Source: Maribellus luteus
Lineage (GTDB): Bacteria; Bacteroidota; Bacteroidia; Bacteroidales; Prolixibacteraceae
Reading direction: 5' to 3'
Assembly (NCBI RefSeq): GCF_003576475.1
Contig: NZ_QWGR01000003.1
Coordinates: 496,001-560,000 of the forward strand
DNA length: 64,000 nucleotides
Position 1 is the first letter of the stretch. Every line of letters begins with the position of its first letter. The position numbers and the translations under genes were made by a program. Positions 8,663 to 17,556 of the stretch are shown here, piece by piece. The notes under the pieces are model-generated. The model saw only the letters and a list, made by a program, of their open reading frames with translations. It did not search any database and was not told the origin of the DNA.

Positions 8663-9355
8663 TCAATTGTTCCGACATCCGCTTTGATTTCCACGATTCC
8701 GGAATTGTCTTCCGCCCTGCTGCTTGCAATTATTTGAATTGGGCGCAGCATTTATACAATTACCGCGATTCCCTCTTTGATTCGCAGCACCCACAATAGC
8801 CGAATACGTTTCCTGATCAAGCATCTTTGGAACATATTCCACTTCTCTCCACGACAATTGCCGGGTAAAGGCACGCAGGTGATTTTCAGATCCGCGCAGC
8901 AAATTGGAGTAAACGGAAGAAATGGCATCGTTTGAACTTATTGCGAGTAGTTCTTTCAGATCTCGAATATCAACCTCTTCAATGTATGCTCCCACTTCAA
9001 GTGCTGCCAGCAAGGATTCACTTCCCCGGCTCACAAGCGAGTCATAAAGCGCAGCTAATTCCCCGTTTCTGAACTTCCCGGCCTTGGGATATGACGGATC
9101 GTTCAACTCAAAAGTTTCCAGTAAATAGCCCATTGCTTCAAAGTGCCTGCTTTCGCTGCCAGAGATATTGCTGAATGGTTGTAATTGCCATTTCTCGTAC
9201 AACAAAGTATAAACATCGTGTGCCAGTTTTTCTTCTTCCCGCATCAGCAAAATCCCTTCTTTCTCCGAAGCCGGTAAAGACACATTTTGTGAATACCCGC
9301 TTAACTGCAAAACAAGAAAAAGCAGGTTTACCAAAGTGAATAGTATTGTCTTCAT
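8663..9355 (-). CDS. DUF2202 ferritin-like secreted protein (second copy) with Cys/Arg/Asn tail
   Basis: A 230-residue protein with a signal peptide and a DUF2202 four-helix domain. The signature REEEKLAHDVY (about 39-49) carries the Glu and His typical of ferritin-like metal sites, and a second Glu-rich stretch (ALEVGAYIEEVDI) follows. After residue about 190 comes a low-complexity tail of Arg, Gly, Asn and Gln with spaced cysteines, ending SGCRNN. The neighbouring gene upstream is a paralogue, and the Spy-like protein two genes upstream ends in a similar tail. Metal binding or oxidative-stress protection is plausible, but no function is established for this domain. A terminator lies between the two DUF2202 genes. 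Confidence 0.85.
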   Translation of the reverse strand: MKTILFTLVNLLFLVLQLSGYSQNVSLPASEKEGILLMREEEKLAHDVYTLLYEKWQLQPFSNISGSESRHFEAMGYLLETFELNDPSYPKAGKFRNGELAALYDSLVSRGSESLLAALEVGAYIEEVDIRDLKELLAISSNDAISSVYSNLLRGSENHLRAFTRQLSWREVEYVPKMLDQETYSAIVGAANQRGNRGNCINAAPNSNNCKQQGGRQFRNRGNQSGCRNN

Positions 9356-9405
9356 AATCTGAATGTTTGTTTTGAGTTAGACACTCTAATTCTGAAAAAC
9401 TTGTG

Positions 9406-9440
9406 CAAAAAAAAGCTCCGGATTTCTACCCGAAGCTTTT
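9406..9440 (-). terminator. intrinsic terminator after the first DUF2202 gene
   Basis: Read on the minus strand, a 9-bp stem (AAGCTTCGG/CCGGAGCTT, one G-U pair) with a 7-nt loop is followed by eight T residues. It sits 26 nt after the stop of the lipoprotein DUF2202 gene and before the start of the second DUF2202 gene. The second copy may therefore be expressed at a lower level by read-through, or have its own promoter. Confidence 0.8.
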
Positions 9441-9466
9441 GAAACTAACTGTTAATTGTATGAAAT

Positions 9467-10219
9467 TTATCCTGCATTGGGACCGGTTCCGTCGCAAACA
9501 CCGGTTCCGGGTGTGAACGTTCCGGTTGAAGTTCCCGAATCTTCCTCATCTCCGGTTGAACTACCTGCCAAAATCGCATCAAAATCTTCCTGGCTAAGCA
9601 CTGTCGGAACATAAGTTACTCCGTAACGGCTGAGAATTCCGGTAAAAGCTTTGAGATGGAAAGTGGATCCCCTCAAAAGATTCCCATATACTCTTTTAAT
9701 GGTTTCGTTGTCTGTCGCCTCAATCAGATTTTGCAAATCGGCAATATCTGTTTCTTCGATCAAAGCACCTACCTTCAACGCTTCTGCCAGACTTACATTT
9801 CCCTTCTCTACCAGATCGGAGAACATGGTCTGAAATGCTTCATTTGCAAACTCTCCCACGCCGTCAAGCGCCGGATCCTCCACATTAAACCCATCCAACA
9901 AATAGGCAACGGCATTTGCATGGGCGCTTTCGCTATTGGAGATGTTTTTAAAGACGATGTGTCCAAACTTACCGTAGAAAGTCACATACACATCGTGCGC
10001 CAGCTTTTCTTCCTCACGCATCAAGAGTAAACCGGCTTCTTCTTCAGCCGACAGATCAGCAGTGAATACACAGCTGTCGCCAAGTACTCCTGCCATTTCC
10101 GTACTTTTCACCTCGTTTTCCAGCGTCAATAACTCTTCAACCGGATCATCCGATTTGGAACAGGCACCGGCAATCAAAGCCAAACCTGCCACCATCAGAA
10201 ATGCATTTTTTGCTTTCAT
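9467..10219 (-). CDS. DUF2202 ferritin-like lipoprotein (first copy)
   Basis: A 250-residue lipoprotein: the signal ends LIAGAC with lipidation Cys20, followed by an acidic linker. The DUF2202 domain carries REEEKLAHDVY (about 68-78) and the paired EETDI helix, then helices ending LTGILSRYGVTYVP-like sequence. The C-terminus is a Gly/Thr/Ser-rich tail ending with one Cys (GVCDGTGPNAG). It is a paralogue of the downstream gene and belongs to the sigma/anti-sigma/Spy cluster, so it is probably induced with it. A role in metal or redox stress is an inference from the ferritin-like Glu/His motif and the neighbours. Confidence 0.85.
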   Translation of the reverse strand: MKAKNAFLMVAGLALIAGACSKSDDPVEELLTLENEVKSTEMAGVLGDSCVFTADLSAEEEAGLLLMREEEKLAHDVYVTFYGKFGHIVFKNISNSESAHANAVAYLLDGFNVEDPALDGVGEFANEAFQTMFSDLVEKGNVSLAEALKVGALIEETDIADLQNLIEATDNETIKRVYGNLLRGSTFHLKAFTGILSRYGVTYVPTVLSQEDFDAILAGSSTGDEEDSGTSTGTFTPGTGVCDGTGPNAG

Positions 10220-10274
10220 AATAAATTCGTTTTTAAATGATTAATGATTTATTTATCAATCCGGTAGTAAGTTT

Positions 10275-10781
10275 TTAGTTATTGAAGCGGCACGTTCCGC
10301 GCCCGGCCTGGTTCCAGCCCCGGTTCGACCGCCCATTAACACAGGCGTTTCCCTGGCCGCGGCCCCGTTTGCCACCGTTGCCGTTTCCCCGGCCAACGTT
10401 TTGGTTTATGCCGGTTCCGGCATTGGCCTGCAGTTGATCATATCTTTTTTGCTGATCTTCGGTAAGAAGCCCCCTTACCGCGTTGCGATGCGCTTCCACG
10501 GTTTTAAGCATCTCGGTTCTGATCTCGCTTTTTTCAACAGCATTGGCGGTGGAACGGCGTTTACTCCGCAGCTCATCCATTGTTCCCATGTGCTTTTCAT
10601 TCAAAGCGTTGATCTGGGACTGTTGATCTTCGGTTAAATCCGAAATGTAATTCAAACAGGTTCCTTTTTGCTGGTTTACGTTCCTGTTTCCTTGTCTACC
10701 TCCTTGAGCGAATGCAGTTGAGGCACTTAGCGCCAGGGCAAAGAGCACCCAGGCAATCTTTTTTAAGTTGCTCGTTTTCAT
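10275..10781 (-). CDS. Spy/CpxP-like periplasmic protein with Gly/Arg/Asn-rich Cys tail
   Basis: A 168-residue secreted protein. The signal peptide ends ALSASTAFAQ. A helical core (about 45-125) carries two LTEDQQ motifs, the LTxxQ signature of Spy/CpxP chaperones and metal-stress sensors. The last 45 residues are low-complexity Gly, Arg and Asn with two cysteines, ending GTCRFNN. The pattern 'GNxC(V/I)N ... CRxNN' is close to the tail of the second DUF2202 protein, although the folded domains are unrelated. It lies downstream of another Spy-like gene and the anti-sigma gene. Likely role: envelope stress chaperone or metal buffering. Confidence 0.75.
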   Translation of the reverse strand: MKTSNLKKIAWVLFALALSASTAFAQGGRQGNRNVNQQKGTCLNYISDLTEDQQSQINALNEKHMGTMDELRSKRRSTANAVEKSEIRTEMLKTVEAHRNAVRGLLTEDQQKRYDQLQANAGTGINQNVGRGNGNGGKRGRGQGNACVNGRSNRGWNQAGRGTCRFNN

Positions 10782-10864
10782 TGTTTTACGATTTAAGAAT
10801 TATGATTTTTGTTGATTCCGTTACGTCGTTTCGAAACGGCTATTGATACTTTATATGATTTATT

Positions 10865-11398
10865 TTATTGACCTTTTCCTCCCCGATGTCTGTGTCCGCG
10901 CTGCGGCAATGCAATTTCCTCTTTCGACTTGGAAACCGTCATAAAGATCTCTTTCAGCTTCTCCTGCTGCGCACTGTCGCACACTGCTTTCATCTGCAGA
11001 TAATAGTTCATGGTAATTTCTTTCAGCTCTGAATGATGCCCTCCAACTTCCTGAGCAATGGAGTCGAGCCGTTCCTGAGAAGGCGAATCTTTCCCCATTT
11101 CCTCAACCATTTGAAGACGCAATTCCTCCAGTTCGTCCGACTCCCGGCGTGCACTCCGGTTAAATTCGCGGTTCAGTTCCCGGAAAACATCCAACTGATC
11201 CGGGCTCAGGTTCAGCTGTTCCCTGAAAAACCTTGTTCGCTGTTCCGACGGAATTTCCTGCTGCTGCGCGCTAACTTCTGTGGCGGCTTTTGTTTCCTGA
11301 TGCCGGTGGTACCAGAACGAAACAGCCATGGAAAGATTGGTTGCCACCAGAATCACGATGATCCAGATAAGCGTGCGGTATGTATTCCTGCTTCTCAT
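10865..11398 (-). CDS. membrane-anchored Spy/ZraP-like metal-stress sensor
   Basis: A 177-residue protein with an N-terminal membrane segment (about 8-27) and a long helical periplasmic domain with the LNLSPDQLDVF motif. This is the layout of ZraP/CnrR/Spy 'periplasmic heavy metal sensor' proteins. The C-terminus ends in a His/Arg/Gly-rich stretch (QRGHRHRGGKGQ) that could bind metal. It starts 2 nt after the stop of the anti-sigma gene, so it is probably translated together with it and may work with it in sensing. CnrX-like proteins of this group control anti-sigma factors by binding metal, which would fit here. Confidence 0.75.
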   Translation of the reverse strand: MRSRNTYRTLIWIIVILVATNLSMAVSFWYHRHQETKAATEVSAQQQEIPSEQRTRFFREQLNLSPDQLDVFRELNREFNRSARRESDELEELRLQMVEEMGKDSPSQERLDSIAQEVGGHHSELKEITMNYYLQMKAVCDSAQQEKLKEIFMTVSKSKEEIALPQRGHRHRGGKGQ

Positions 11399-11400
11399 AA

Positions 11401-11835
11401 CTATTCCATTAAAAAGGTTTCCAGCGGCTCCACATCCATATCATTCAGATAAGGCACCATTTCCTGCTCAGCAGTAAATGTTGAAGCGGTCTTTGCTCCG
11501 GTAGCTCCCATTTTTACTCCTCCGTAAATTCCCAAAATCAAAATAATGGAAAAAGCCACGGGCTGAAGCACCCGAGCCAATACCGAGCTGCGGATTCCGC
11601 TTGGCTGAATTTCTGATTGGCGATCGAGTTTTGCTTTTACGCGTGTATAGAAATAAGGATTGACTTCCGAAACTTTCTCTGTTTCCAAAATACTGAGCGT
11701 CTTTTTCATTTCTTCCGCAAAAAGAGCACACTCCGGACAAGCAGCCAGGTGTTCCTGAACCGCTTTCATCTCCGGCTCCGGAAGCTCTCTTTCGAGAAAG
11801 AAAATTAGTTTGCTATGTACTGCCTTGCACTTCAT
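11401..11835 (-). CDS. zinc-finger anti-sigma factor
   Basis: A 144-residue protein with an N-terminal zf-HC2-type anti-sigma domain: a His in the first helix, then HLAACPECALF giving the HxxxCxxC zinc site. A single membrane segment follows (about 91-110, VAFSIILILGIYGGVKMG) and a short acidic periplasmic tail. Such proteins hold their cognate ECF sigma factor at the membrane until a signal releases it. The sigma gene is immediately upstream (47 nt) and a metal-sensor-like gene immediately downstream (2 nt), the usual order for a signalling unit. Confidence 0.88.
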   Translation of the reverse strand: MKCKAVHSKLIFFLERELPEPEMKAVQEHLAACPECALFAEEMKKTLSILETEKVSEVNPYFYTRVKAKLDRQSEIQPSGIRSSVLARVLQPVAFSIILILGIYGGVKMGATGAKTASTFTAEQEMVPYLNDMDVEPLETFLME

Positions 11836-11882
11836 TTTATCAGCATTTGTTTATATGACACATTCATTCTCAAAAACTTGCG

Positions 11883-12464
11883 CTACATACACTTCTTTTT
11901 GTAGCATTTGTATAATTTTTTCTGAAGGTTCTTCTTTGCCCGAAACAAAAGCGACTCCACCGATGATACCGACATCTCCATCACCTCTGAAATTTCCTGG
12001 TACGACAGATCTTCGTACTTATTCAAACTAAAGGCTACCTTCTGGTTTTCGGGCAAACTGTTGATGGCCTCCTGCAATATCGCTGCGCGTTGTTTGTTCT
12101 CCATCTCAAAGCCGGGATGATCTGTCGGAGAAGATTCAACCTGGAGGATCTGCCGGTTCCGCGCTTCCACATCTTTTTCAAACGACTGAAACCATTTGTG
12201 TTTTTTATTGTCGCGGATGTGATTCAGCGAACGGTTCACCGAAATCCGGTACAACCAGGTAGAAAGTTTGGAGTCGGCCCTGAATTGCTGAATCGAACGG
12301 TACACCTCAATAAAAACATCCTGCGCAATGTCTTCGGCATCTTCGCGATTGTGGACCAGCCCGAAACAGGTGTTCACCACCAACTTCTGATGGCCTTCAA
12401 CCAGTTTTCGGAAAGCTGCTTCGCTACCCTGCTTTAGTTGTTCTATGATTTCCTGATCCGACAT
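11883..12464 (-). CDS. ECF-type RNA polymerase sigma-70 factor
   Basis: A 193-residue ECF sigma factor. Region 2 includes NREDAEDIAQDVFIEVYRSI and a following RISVNRSLNHIRD-like stretch; region 4 is a helix-turn-helix (NKYEDLSYQEISEVMEMSVS, then SVESLLFRAKKNLQ). It has no extra domains and is of usual length. The partner anti-sigma gene is next downstream. It probably directs its own cluster (Spy-like, DUF2202 and perhaps the DUF4405 gene just upstream), but no shared promoter motif was confirmed by eye. Confidence 0.92.
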   Translation of the reverse strand: MSDQEIIEQLKQGSEAAFRKLVEGHQKLVVNTCFGLVHNREDAEDIAQDVFIEVYRSIQQFRADSKLSTWLYRISVNRSLNHIRDNKKHKWFQSFEKDVEARNRQILQVESSPTDHPGFEMENKQRAAILQEAINSLPENQKVAFSLNKYEDLSYQEISEVMEMSVSSVESLLFRAKKNLQKKLYKCYKKKCM

Positions 12465-12503
12465 TAAGACGTGAAAATTACAACAAATGAACGTTGGTTG
12501 GAC

Positions 12504-13316
12504 TTATTTTGAAATCAAGTTGTACACATCGCGCGGAGGAATACTGTTGTTTTCCCCAATCGTACGAAGCGTTTGGCCTTTTTCGGCTTCAATGTTGTTT
12601 TGTTTCAGAATTTCGAGAATGTCATCGGTGCTTTTTCCCAGTTCCGAAGCAAATTCATCCAGTGTTTTGCGTCCAACCCCGGCTCCCTGCATGGCATTCC
12701 CGGCAGGTTTTGAAATGAGCCCGTAAATATCTGATGGAGTGGCATTATTGGCACTGGCTATTTCCTGTAACGATTGTGAATGAACATTCTCAAAACTGAT
12801 TTTGTGGTTGTTCAGTTTTCGGGTGATTACTTCTACTGAATCCAGTTGCAGTTGCTCCGACAACTCAGCCAGGGTAAGCAATTCGGCATGTGGCACAGGT
12901 GCGCGTTCTTCCGTTTTTTCCCACGAGCCGGTAAGAGTTTCGCCAAATGCCATCACATTTTGAAAAGGAGGCAGCGAAAACACTGTTCCGAAAAAGAACA
13001 CCAGCATAAAGGCAGAGGATAGCAACAACTCGCGTTTTCGGCGAAAAGTACCTGTTGCCTTCGACCGGAAATAAGATAAAAATACTTTCCAGTTGGCCGA
13101 GAAAAGATGAAAAACTGACAAAACGATAAATCCCAGTGAGAAAATGGTATGAATGGATTGCCATTCATCTTTTGTAAATCCCCACAAAGCCCAGTTTACC
13201 CAATGTGCATAACGCCCGGGAGGCGCCACATATAAAATGATTCCTGAAACAAGGAGTACAATCATTGCGTAACTAAGCCCAAAACTTATAAACGCACGCC
13301 AGCTAAATTTTCGCAT
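12504..13316 (-). CDS. DUF4405 membrane protein with duplicated C-terminal helical repeat
   Basis: A 270-residue protein. Residues about 1-125 contain four membrane segments of the DUF4405 type, related to cytochrome b561-like bundles, with histidines in or near membrane helices (YAHWVNW, QSIHTIF, VFHLF). Residues about 150-270 hold two copies of a helical unit of some 55 residues, each ending in a version of 'PxDxYxLISK' (TPSDIYGLISK and PPRDVYNLISK). Haem binding by the membrane part is possible from the His pattern but not shown. It sits 39 nt upstream of the sigma gene on the same strand and is probably in the same stress operon. Confidence 0.75.
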   Translation of the reverse strand: MRKFSWRAFISFGLSYAMIVLLVSGIILYVAPPGRYAHWVNWALWGFTKDEWQSIHTIFSLGFIVLSVFHLFSANWKVFLSYFRSKATGTFRRKRELLLSSAFMLVFFFGTVFSLPPFQNVMAFGETLTGSWEKTEERAPVPHAELLTLAELSEQLQLDSVEVITRKLNNHKISFENVHSQSLQEIASANNATPSDIYGLISKPAGNAMQGAGVGRKTLDEFASELGKSTDDILEILKQNNIEAEKGQTLRTIGENNSIPPRDVYNLISK

Positions 13317-13379
13317 CTTACAATTGAGATTAAGTTCATATTAATCGTAAGACACCGGCTCTTCAAAAAACTTGCGTTC

Positions 13380-14255
13380 TTATTTTGAAGAATCTTTCTT
13401 TTGATCGTGATAAGGCGATTCAAGCTTTCTTCCCTGGAATATAAATCGCTCCGACATGAGTTTCAAAATTTCGTTGGCCGTACTTTCAATGGGTTTATTC
13501 GAAACGTTGATAACGGTAAAGCCGCCCTTGTCGAACACAAACATGGCATTCCGTATTTCCTCGCGCACGGCGTTCTGATCAACGTACGAATCACTCCGGT
13601 GGTTGTTCCAGCCCTGTATCCTTTTCATACGGTGGGCAATCAGTTGCCCGGCTCCGATGTGCAGTCCAAACACCCGGTTCGGATCTATTTCAAACAGCTC
13701 GTCCGGCGGCTGAACACCGGGCACCAACGGTACATTGGCAACTTTCCATCCATACATGGCCAGGTAAACACTCAGCGGCGTTTTTCCGGCCCGGGAAACA
13801 CCGGTCAGCACAATTTCGGCCTGTCTCAGTCTTTGAGGTCCCATGCCATCGTCGTGCGAAAGCGTATATTCAATGGACTCAATCCGGTCGAAATACTGCT
13901 GGTTTAATTCGCGGTACAAACCCGGGTGCTGCAAGGGTTCCACATTCAGCGTCCGGTCGAGGTAACGGGCCAAATCGCCCATCAGGTCGATCACTTCCAC
14001 GTTAAACTCGCTGGCCAGTTCGTTGATCCTTTTCCGGAGAAAAGGATTTACCATGGTGTGTGTAATCAGTCCACCTTCGCTCTTGGCGCGCATTACCACG
14101 TCAAAAACCATGTCTTCGGTACTAACTCCGCCAATAATTTCTACCGGGATCTTATTATCAGGATACTGTATCAGAATTGATTGGAGCAAATTATTTCCGG
14201 CAATCCCGCGACCACCGGAAACCACAAAAATAGGGGCATTCTTTCTCTTTTTCAT
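13380..14255 (-). CDS. PEP synthase / pyruvate phosphate dikinase regulatory protein (DUF299 kinase-pyrophosphorylase)
   Basis: A 291-residue member of the DUF299 family, which switches PEP synthase or pyruvate phosphate dikinase on and off by ADP-dependent threonine phosphorylation and phosphate-dependent dephosphorylation. The family P-loop-like motif is present (TGVSRAGKTP, about 151-160), followed by VANVPLVPGVQPP and 'VFGL'. Length is close to the family norm, with a short basic N-terminal extension and a C-terminal charged tail. It stands alone between the stress cluster and the acylase gene. The target kinase gene is not in this window. Confidence 0.88.
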   Translation of the reverse strand: MKKRKNAPIFVVSGGRGIAGNNLLQSILIQYPDNKIPVEIIGGVSTEDMVFDVVMRAKSEGGLITHTMVNPFLRKRINELASEFNVEVIDLMGDLARYLDRTLNVEPLQHPGLYRELNQQYFDRIESIEYTLSHDDGMGPQRLRQAEIVLTGVSRAGKTPLSVYLAMYGWKVANVPLVPGVQPPDELFEIDPNRVFGLHIGAGQLIAHRMKRIQGWNNHRSDSYVDQNAVREEIRNAMFVFDKGGFTVINVSNKPIESTANEILKLMSERFIFQGRKLESPYHDQKKDSSK

Positions 14256-14475
14256 CGGTTATAATTGTTTTATTTCAACGGCTTCGGATCAAATTATCTC
14301 CACCTCATTTCCCGGAATCCTTTCCACATTTTGTCAATCGTTCAGCTTTATGTGAAATGAAATCCAGCAGGATCTGTTCCATCCTCATGTCCGTTGCATG
14401 GCTTTATTGTCTGTTCATATAAAACACGCAGATCAATGCAGTGTTTTACAAAAATGGCTCTCTTTCCGGTCTTTT

Positions 14476-16872
14476 TTAAAGAGATTCATCAGGATTGAGC
14501 GTCATTTTAAATTTTGTTGCTTTTTCTACTTCTGCTCTGCTGAAAGGATCGGCATGATACTGATTCTGCAAATACATCTCTGTTTGATCGAGGTAAAAGC
14601 CGCTGGCCGGAATTCCGCTTGTCCCGGTTGGGATGATCGTTTCAGAACGATCCCAGTTGCCGGCATCAAAAATATGGCGCTCCGAAGCCCCGTTGTTTGC
14701 CTTGTACAGGTTTCGGTACGAATAAGTATACGGACAAACCGTGTGAAAACTTCCCGGTACAGGGTAAGGTCCGCGGTTCAGTTTCAATACCTTGTTCAAT
14801 GCATTTACCACTCCCAGCGGATGGTTCATGGTAAAAGTGTGCAGTTTTCCCCACTGCCATTCATCCACATTGGCTCCCAGTTCTCCCGAAAGCTCCTGCA
14901 CTGTTTCAACAAACGACTGTTGTATACAATCGTCGAGGGTTTCTTTCTCAGCGGTATTTTTATTATCGATCCACGCAGAATTCCGGTCAGCAAGCACATT
15001 CATCAGCAGGTTTTCCAGCAGCATGCGCTCACCTTTTATCTTTTCAAACAATTCGGAAGAAAGCTCATCTTTTACCAGGTTCTCCAGCACTTTCCGGTAC
15101 AGCACTTCAAACACCGTTGCTGCCTGACTTTCGCGTGTTAACTCAAAATTCCACAAAAGCAATTTATCCAAGGCTGCTTTTTCAGCAGCCGGCCAGGTCG
15201 TTTCCTTTTGCAAGGATGTCAGAAAAACCGGGGTCATTCGTTCCGCCGTTTTCGATTTTACATCACCTTGCATGGCTTTGAAATCTTCCACACCCAGTTT
15301 CTCCTTTTCTTCCAGCATCTCGCGAATACGATCGATGCGGCTTGGCGTGGCAAACCAGTGACTGATGTAATGCGGAAATCCTTCGGGAACGGTTTTGTTG
15401 TTGGCCGAAGAAACGTAGCCTCTTTCCGGGTTGTATTCAAAAGGCAGTTCGTCAAAAGGAACCAGTCCCTTCCAGTCGTATTTGCTGCTGTCGCCGGGAT
15501 AAATTTCGATGCCTGAACCTTCCCGAACAGGAATTCCGGCAGTACACTGCAAACCAATGTTTCCATCCACATCGGCATACACCACATTCTGGCTAACCGA
15601 AATAAAAGTGCTCATTGCAGCACGAAAATCATCCCAGTTTTTTGCCCTGTTTACCAGGTATACCGTTCGGATTTCGTTGCTCATTTCGTTCCCCAGCCAA
15701 CGAATCGACAAAGGCATTTCCTTTTCCTTTTTCATGCGGTTCACAATCGGGCCGCGATGGGTAAACTTCAGTTCGGTTTGAATGGAGTCTCCTTCTTTGG
15801 TTTTTATGGTTTCGGGCTGAATGATCAGGTCTTTCCAGGCTCCGTCGAACCAGTATTTTGTTGAGTCTTCGTTCAATTTTTCCTGGTAAAAGTCCAGATC
15901 GTCAAGCATTACGTTGGTCATTCCCCAGGCAATCCGGTCGTTGTGGCCCGCAATTACAAAGGGTTGCCCCGGAACTACCACGCCGCTAACATCCAGCTTG
16001 CCGTCAACCACCTGGTGCATTTGGTACCAAATTCCCGGAGCAAACAGGCCAAGGTGCATATCGTTGGCCAGCAAAGGCATCCCGGTTTTACTTTTTTTAC
16101 CGGCCACCGCCCAGTTGTTGCTGCCGTTAAATACTTCAATGCCTAAGTCCTTTAACTTTTGAGTAGCTGAAAGCAAGGTAGAAGCTGCATCAATCCGGTT
16201 GTTTCCGAATGCTTCAAAAACACTTGTTTTATGCTGAGCCAGATCGGGTATCATTTCTGCGATCATCGAATCAGGCACCTCGGCCCGGAGCTGGTGCAGA
16301 AAATATTCAGTGCCCCATCCCATCGACAGGTCCCACGACATGTAACCGATCAGGTTAATGGAATGCACCGGCTCCCACCACTCGGGCTGGTAGCCCAACA
16401 CCTTGAACTCGGGCGGAAGCGGAAACTGAGCCATGTACTGGTTCACCCCGTCGGCAAAAGATTGAAGTGCCGATACAATCTCAGGATCGGAATTTTTCAG
16501 AATTTTCGCTGACTTTTCCTGTATCCGCAAAGCACGCATCAACAAATCGGTTTCAGCCTGGTCTTTCCCCAGTATTTCGGACAAACGCCCCTGTGTTACC
16601 CGCCGCAACAGGTCCATTTGCCACAAACGGTCCTGCGCCATGGCAAACCCAACTGCACGGTACAAATCAGAATCCGATTTCGCGTAAATATGAGGTATCC
16701 CGTGTGCATCGCGCAATATTTCAACTTCCGACTGCAAACCATACAAAACAAAACTTTTATTGTAGTCGGGAACTGCTGCCTTTTTTAGGTATTGAACAAA
16801 AAAAACACCTGCGATAAGTGCAAGTACAATCAGAATAAGCAGAGAGAGTAAAACACGCTTAATGACTTTCAT
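14476..16872 (-). CDS. penicillin acylase (S45) family N-terminal-nucleophile hydrolase
   Basis: A 798-residue secreted or membrane-anchored hydrolase. An N-terminal hydrophobic segment (about 5-27) is followed by the alpha-subunit region (RDAHGIPHIYAKSDSDLYRAVGF) and then the self-cleavage site in NGSNNWAVAGKKS, where Ser251 would become the N-terminal nucleophile of the beta chain. Later segments GHNDRIAWGMTN and RGPIVN are typical of the family. These enzymes cut amide bonds of acylated amines, including acyl-homoserine lactones and beta-lactams; the substrate is unknown here. It is a single-gene unit, with 220 nt to the next gene downstream and a divergent gene upstream. Confidence 0.9.
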   Translation of the reverse strand: MKVIKRVLLSLLILIVLALIAGVFFVQYLKKAAVPDYNKSFVLYGLQSEVEILRDAHGIPHIYAKSDSDLYRAVGFAMAQDRLWQMDLLRRVTQGRLSEILGKDQAETDLLMRALRIQEKSAKILKNSDPEIVSALQSFADGVNQYMAQFPLPPEFKVLGYQPEWWEPVHSINLIGYMSWDLSMGWGTEYFLHQLRAEVPDSMIAEMIPDLAQHKTSVFEAFGNNRIDAASTLLSATQKLKDLGIEVFNGSNNWAVAGKKSKTGMPLLANDMHLGLFAPGIWYQMHQVVDGKLDVSGVVVPGQPFVIAGHNDRIAWGMTNVMLDDLDFYQEKLNEDSTKYWFDGAWKDLIIQPETIKTKEGDSIQTELKFTHRGPIVNRMKKEKEMPLSIRWLGNEMSNEIRTVYLVNRAKNWDDFRAAMSTFISVSQNVVYADVDGNIGLQCTAGIPVREGSGIEIYPGDSSKYDWKGLVPFDELPFEYNPERGYVSSANNKTVPEGFPHYISHWFATPSRIDRIREMLEEKEKLGVEDFKAMQGDVKSKTAERMTPVFLTSLQKETTWPAAEKAALDKLLLWNFELTRESQAATVFEVLYRKVLENLVKDELSSELFEKIKGERMLLENLLMNVLADRNSAWIDNKNTAEKETLDDCIQQSFVETVQELSGELGANVDEWQWGKLHTFTMNHPLGVVNALNKVLKLNRGPYPVPGSFHTVCPYTYSYRNLYKANNGASERHIFDAGNWDRSETIIPTGTSGIPASGFYLDQTEMYLQNQYHADPFSRAEVEKATKFKMTLNPDESL

Positions 16873-17095
16873 AAACAGTGAGTTAGTTTATTGACTGATA
16901 AGTGAATCCTGAATAATTTTAAAATTTACACCGTAAGGAAACTAATTTTTGAATAAAAACCTACAAAAATCAGCTTTGCATCGGGCGCCGTTTGCCGTTT
17001 GACTCACTCACTCTCAGATTTTTTTCATTTGACAATTCAGATTTTTAATGAAAAAATCCTAAGTTCGTTCAACCTTAAAATTAGATCAAAAACGA

Positions 17096-17539
17096 ATGAA
17101 GAAATTAATTATCCTTTTTTTCCTGGCAACTTACGCCCTTGCAGGCTTTGCCCAGGAAGCCGATAAGATCCTCGGGATCTGGTGGAATGAAGAGAAAACT
17201 TCGAAAATTCAGATCGAAAAGAAAGACGGAAAGTTTATTGGCACCATCGTGTACATGATTCCGGAAAAATACAAAAACGGGGAAGCACCCAAAGACGATA
17301 AAAACCCGGAAGAAAGCCTTCGTGAACGGCCGCTTGTTGGAGTTCAGATCCTGGATGGCTTTGTGTACAGTTCCGATAACAAAGAGTGGAAAGAAGGACG
17401 CATTTACGATCCGAAGTCAGGAAAAACCTACGATTGCTATGCCTGGTTTGAAAACGACAATCTGCTCAAACTAAAAGGTTTTGTTGCCGGCATCCGCTGG
17501 ATGGGCAAAAGCTCGGAATGGTATCGGACTACGCTATAG
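17096..17539 (+). CDS. DUF2147 secreted protein
   Basis: A 147-residue protein with a signal peptide ending AGFAQ. The rest matches the DUF2147 pattern: ILGIWWNEEKTSKIQI at the start, a central 'PLVGVQILDGF' and 'GRIYDPKSGKTYDC', then 'LKLKGFVAGIRWMGKSSEWYR' as the closing beta strands. It is probably a small lipocalin-like beta-barrel in the periplasm. No function is established. It is a single gene convergent with the radical SAM gene. Confidence 0.85.
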   Translation: MKKLIILFFLATYALAGFAQEADKILGIWWNEEKTSKIQIEKKDGKFIGTIVYMIPEKYKNGEAPKDDKNPEESLRERPLVGVQILDGFVYSSDNKEWKEGRIYDPKSGKTYDCYAWFENDNLLKLKGFVAGIRWMGKSSEWYRTTL

Positions 17540-17556
17540 TTCAAAGTTTTGTGTTC

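Noticed and set aside
8653-8751. Upstream start for the membrane acyltransferase gene
   Set aside because: The extra 33 residues are polar and overlap the end of the DUF2202 gene; the protein's conserved start begins at 8652.
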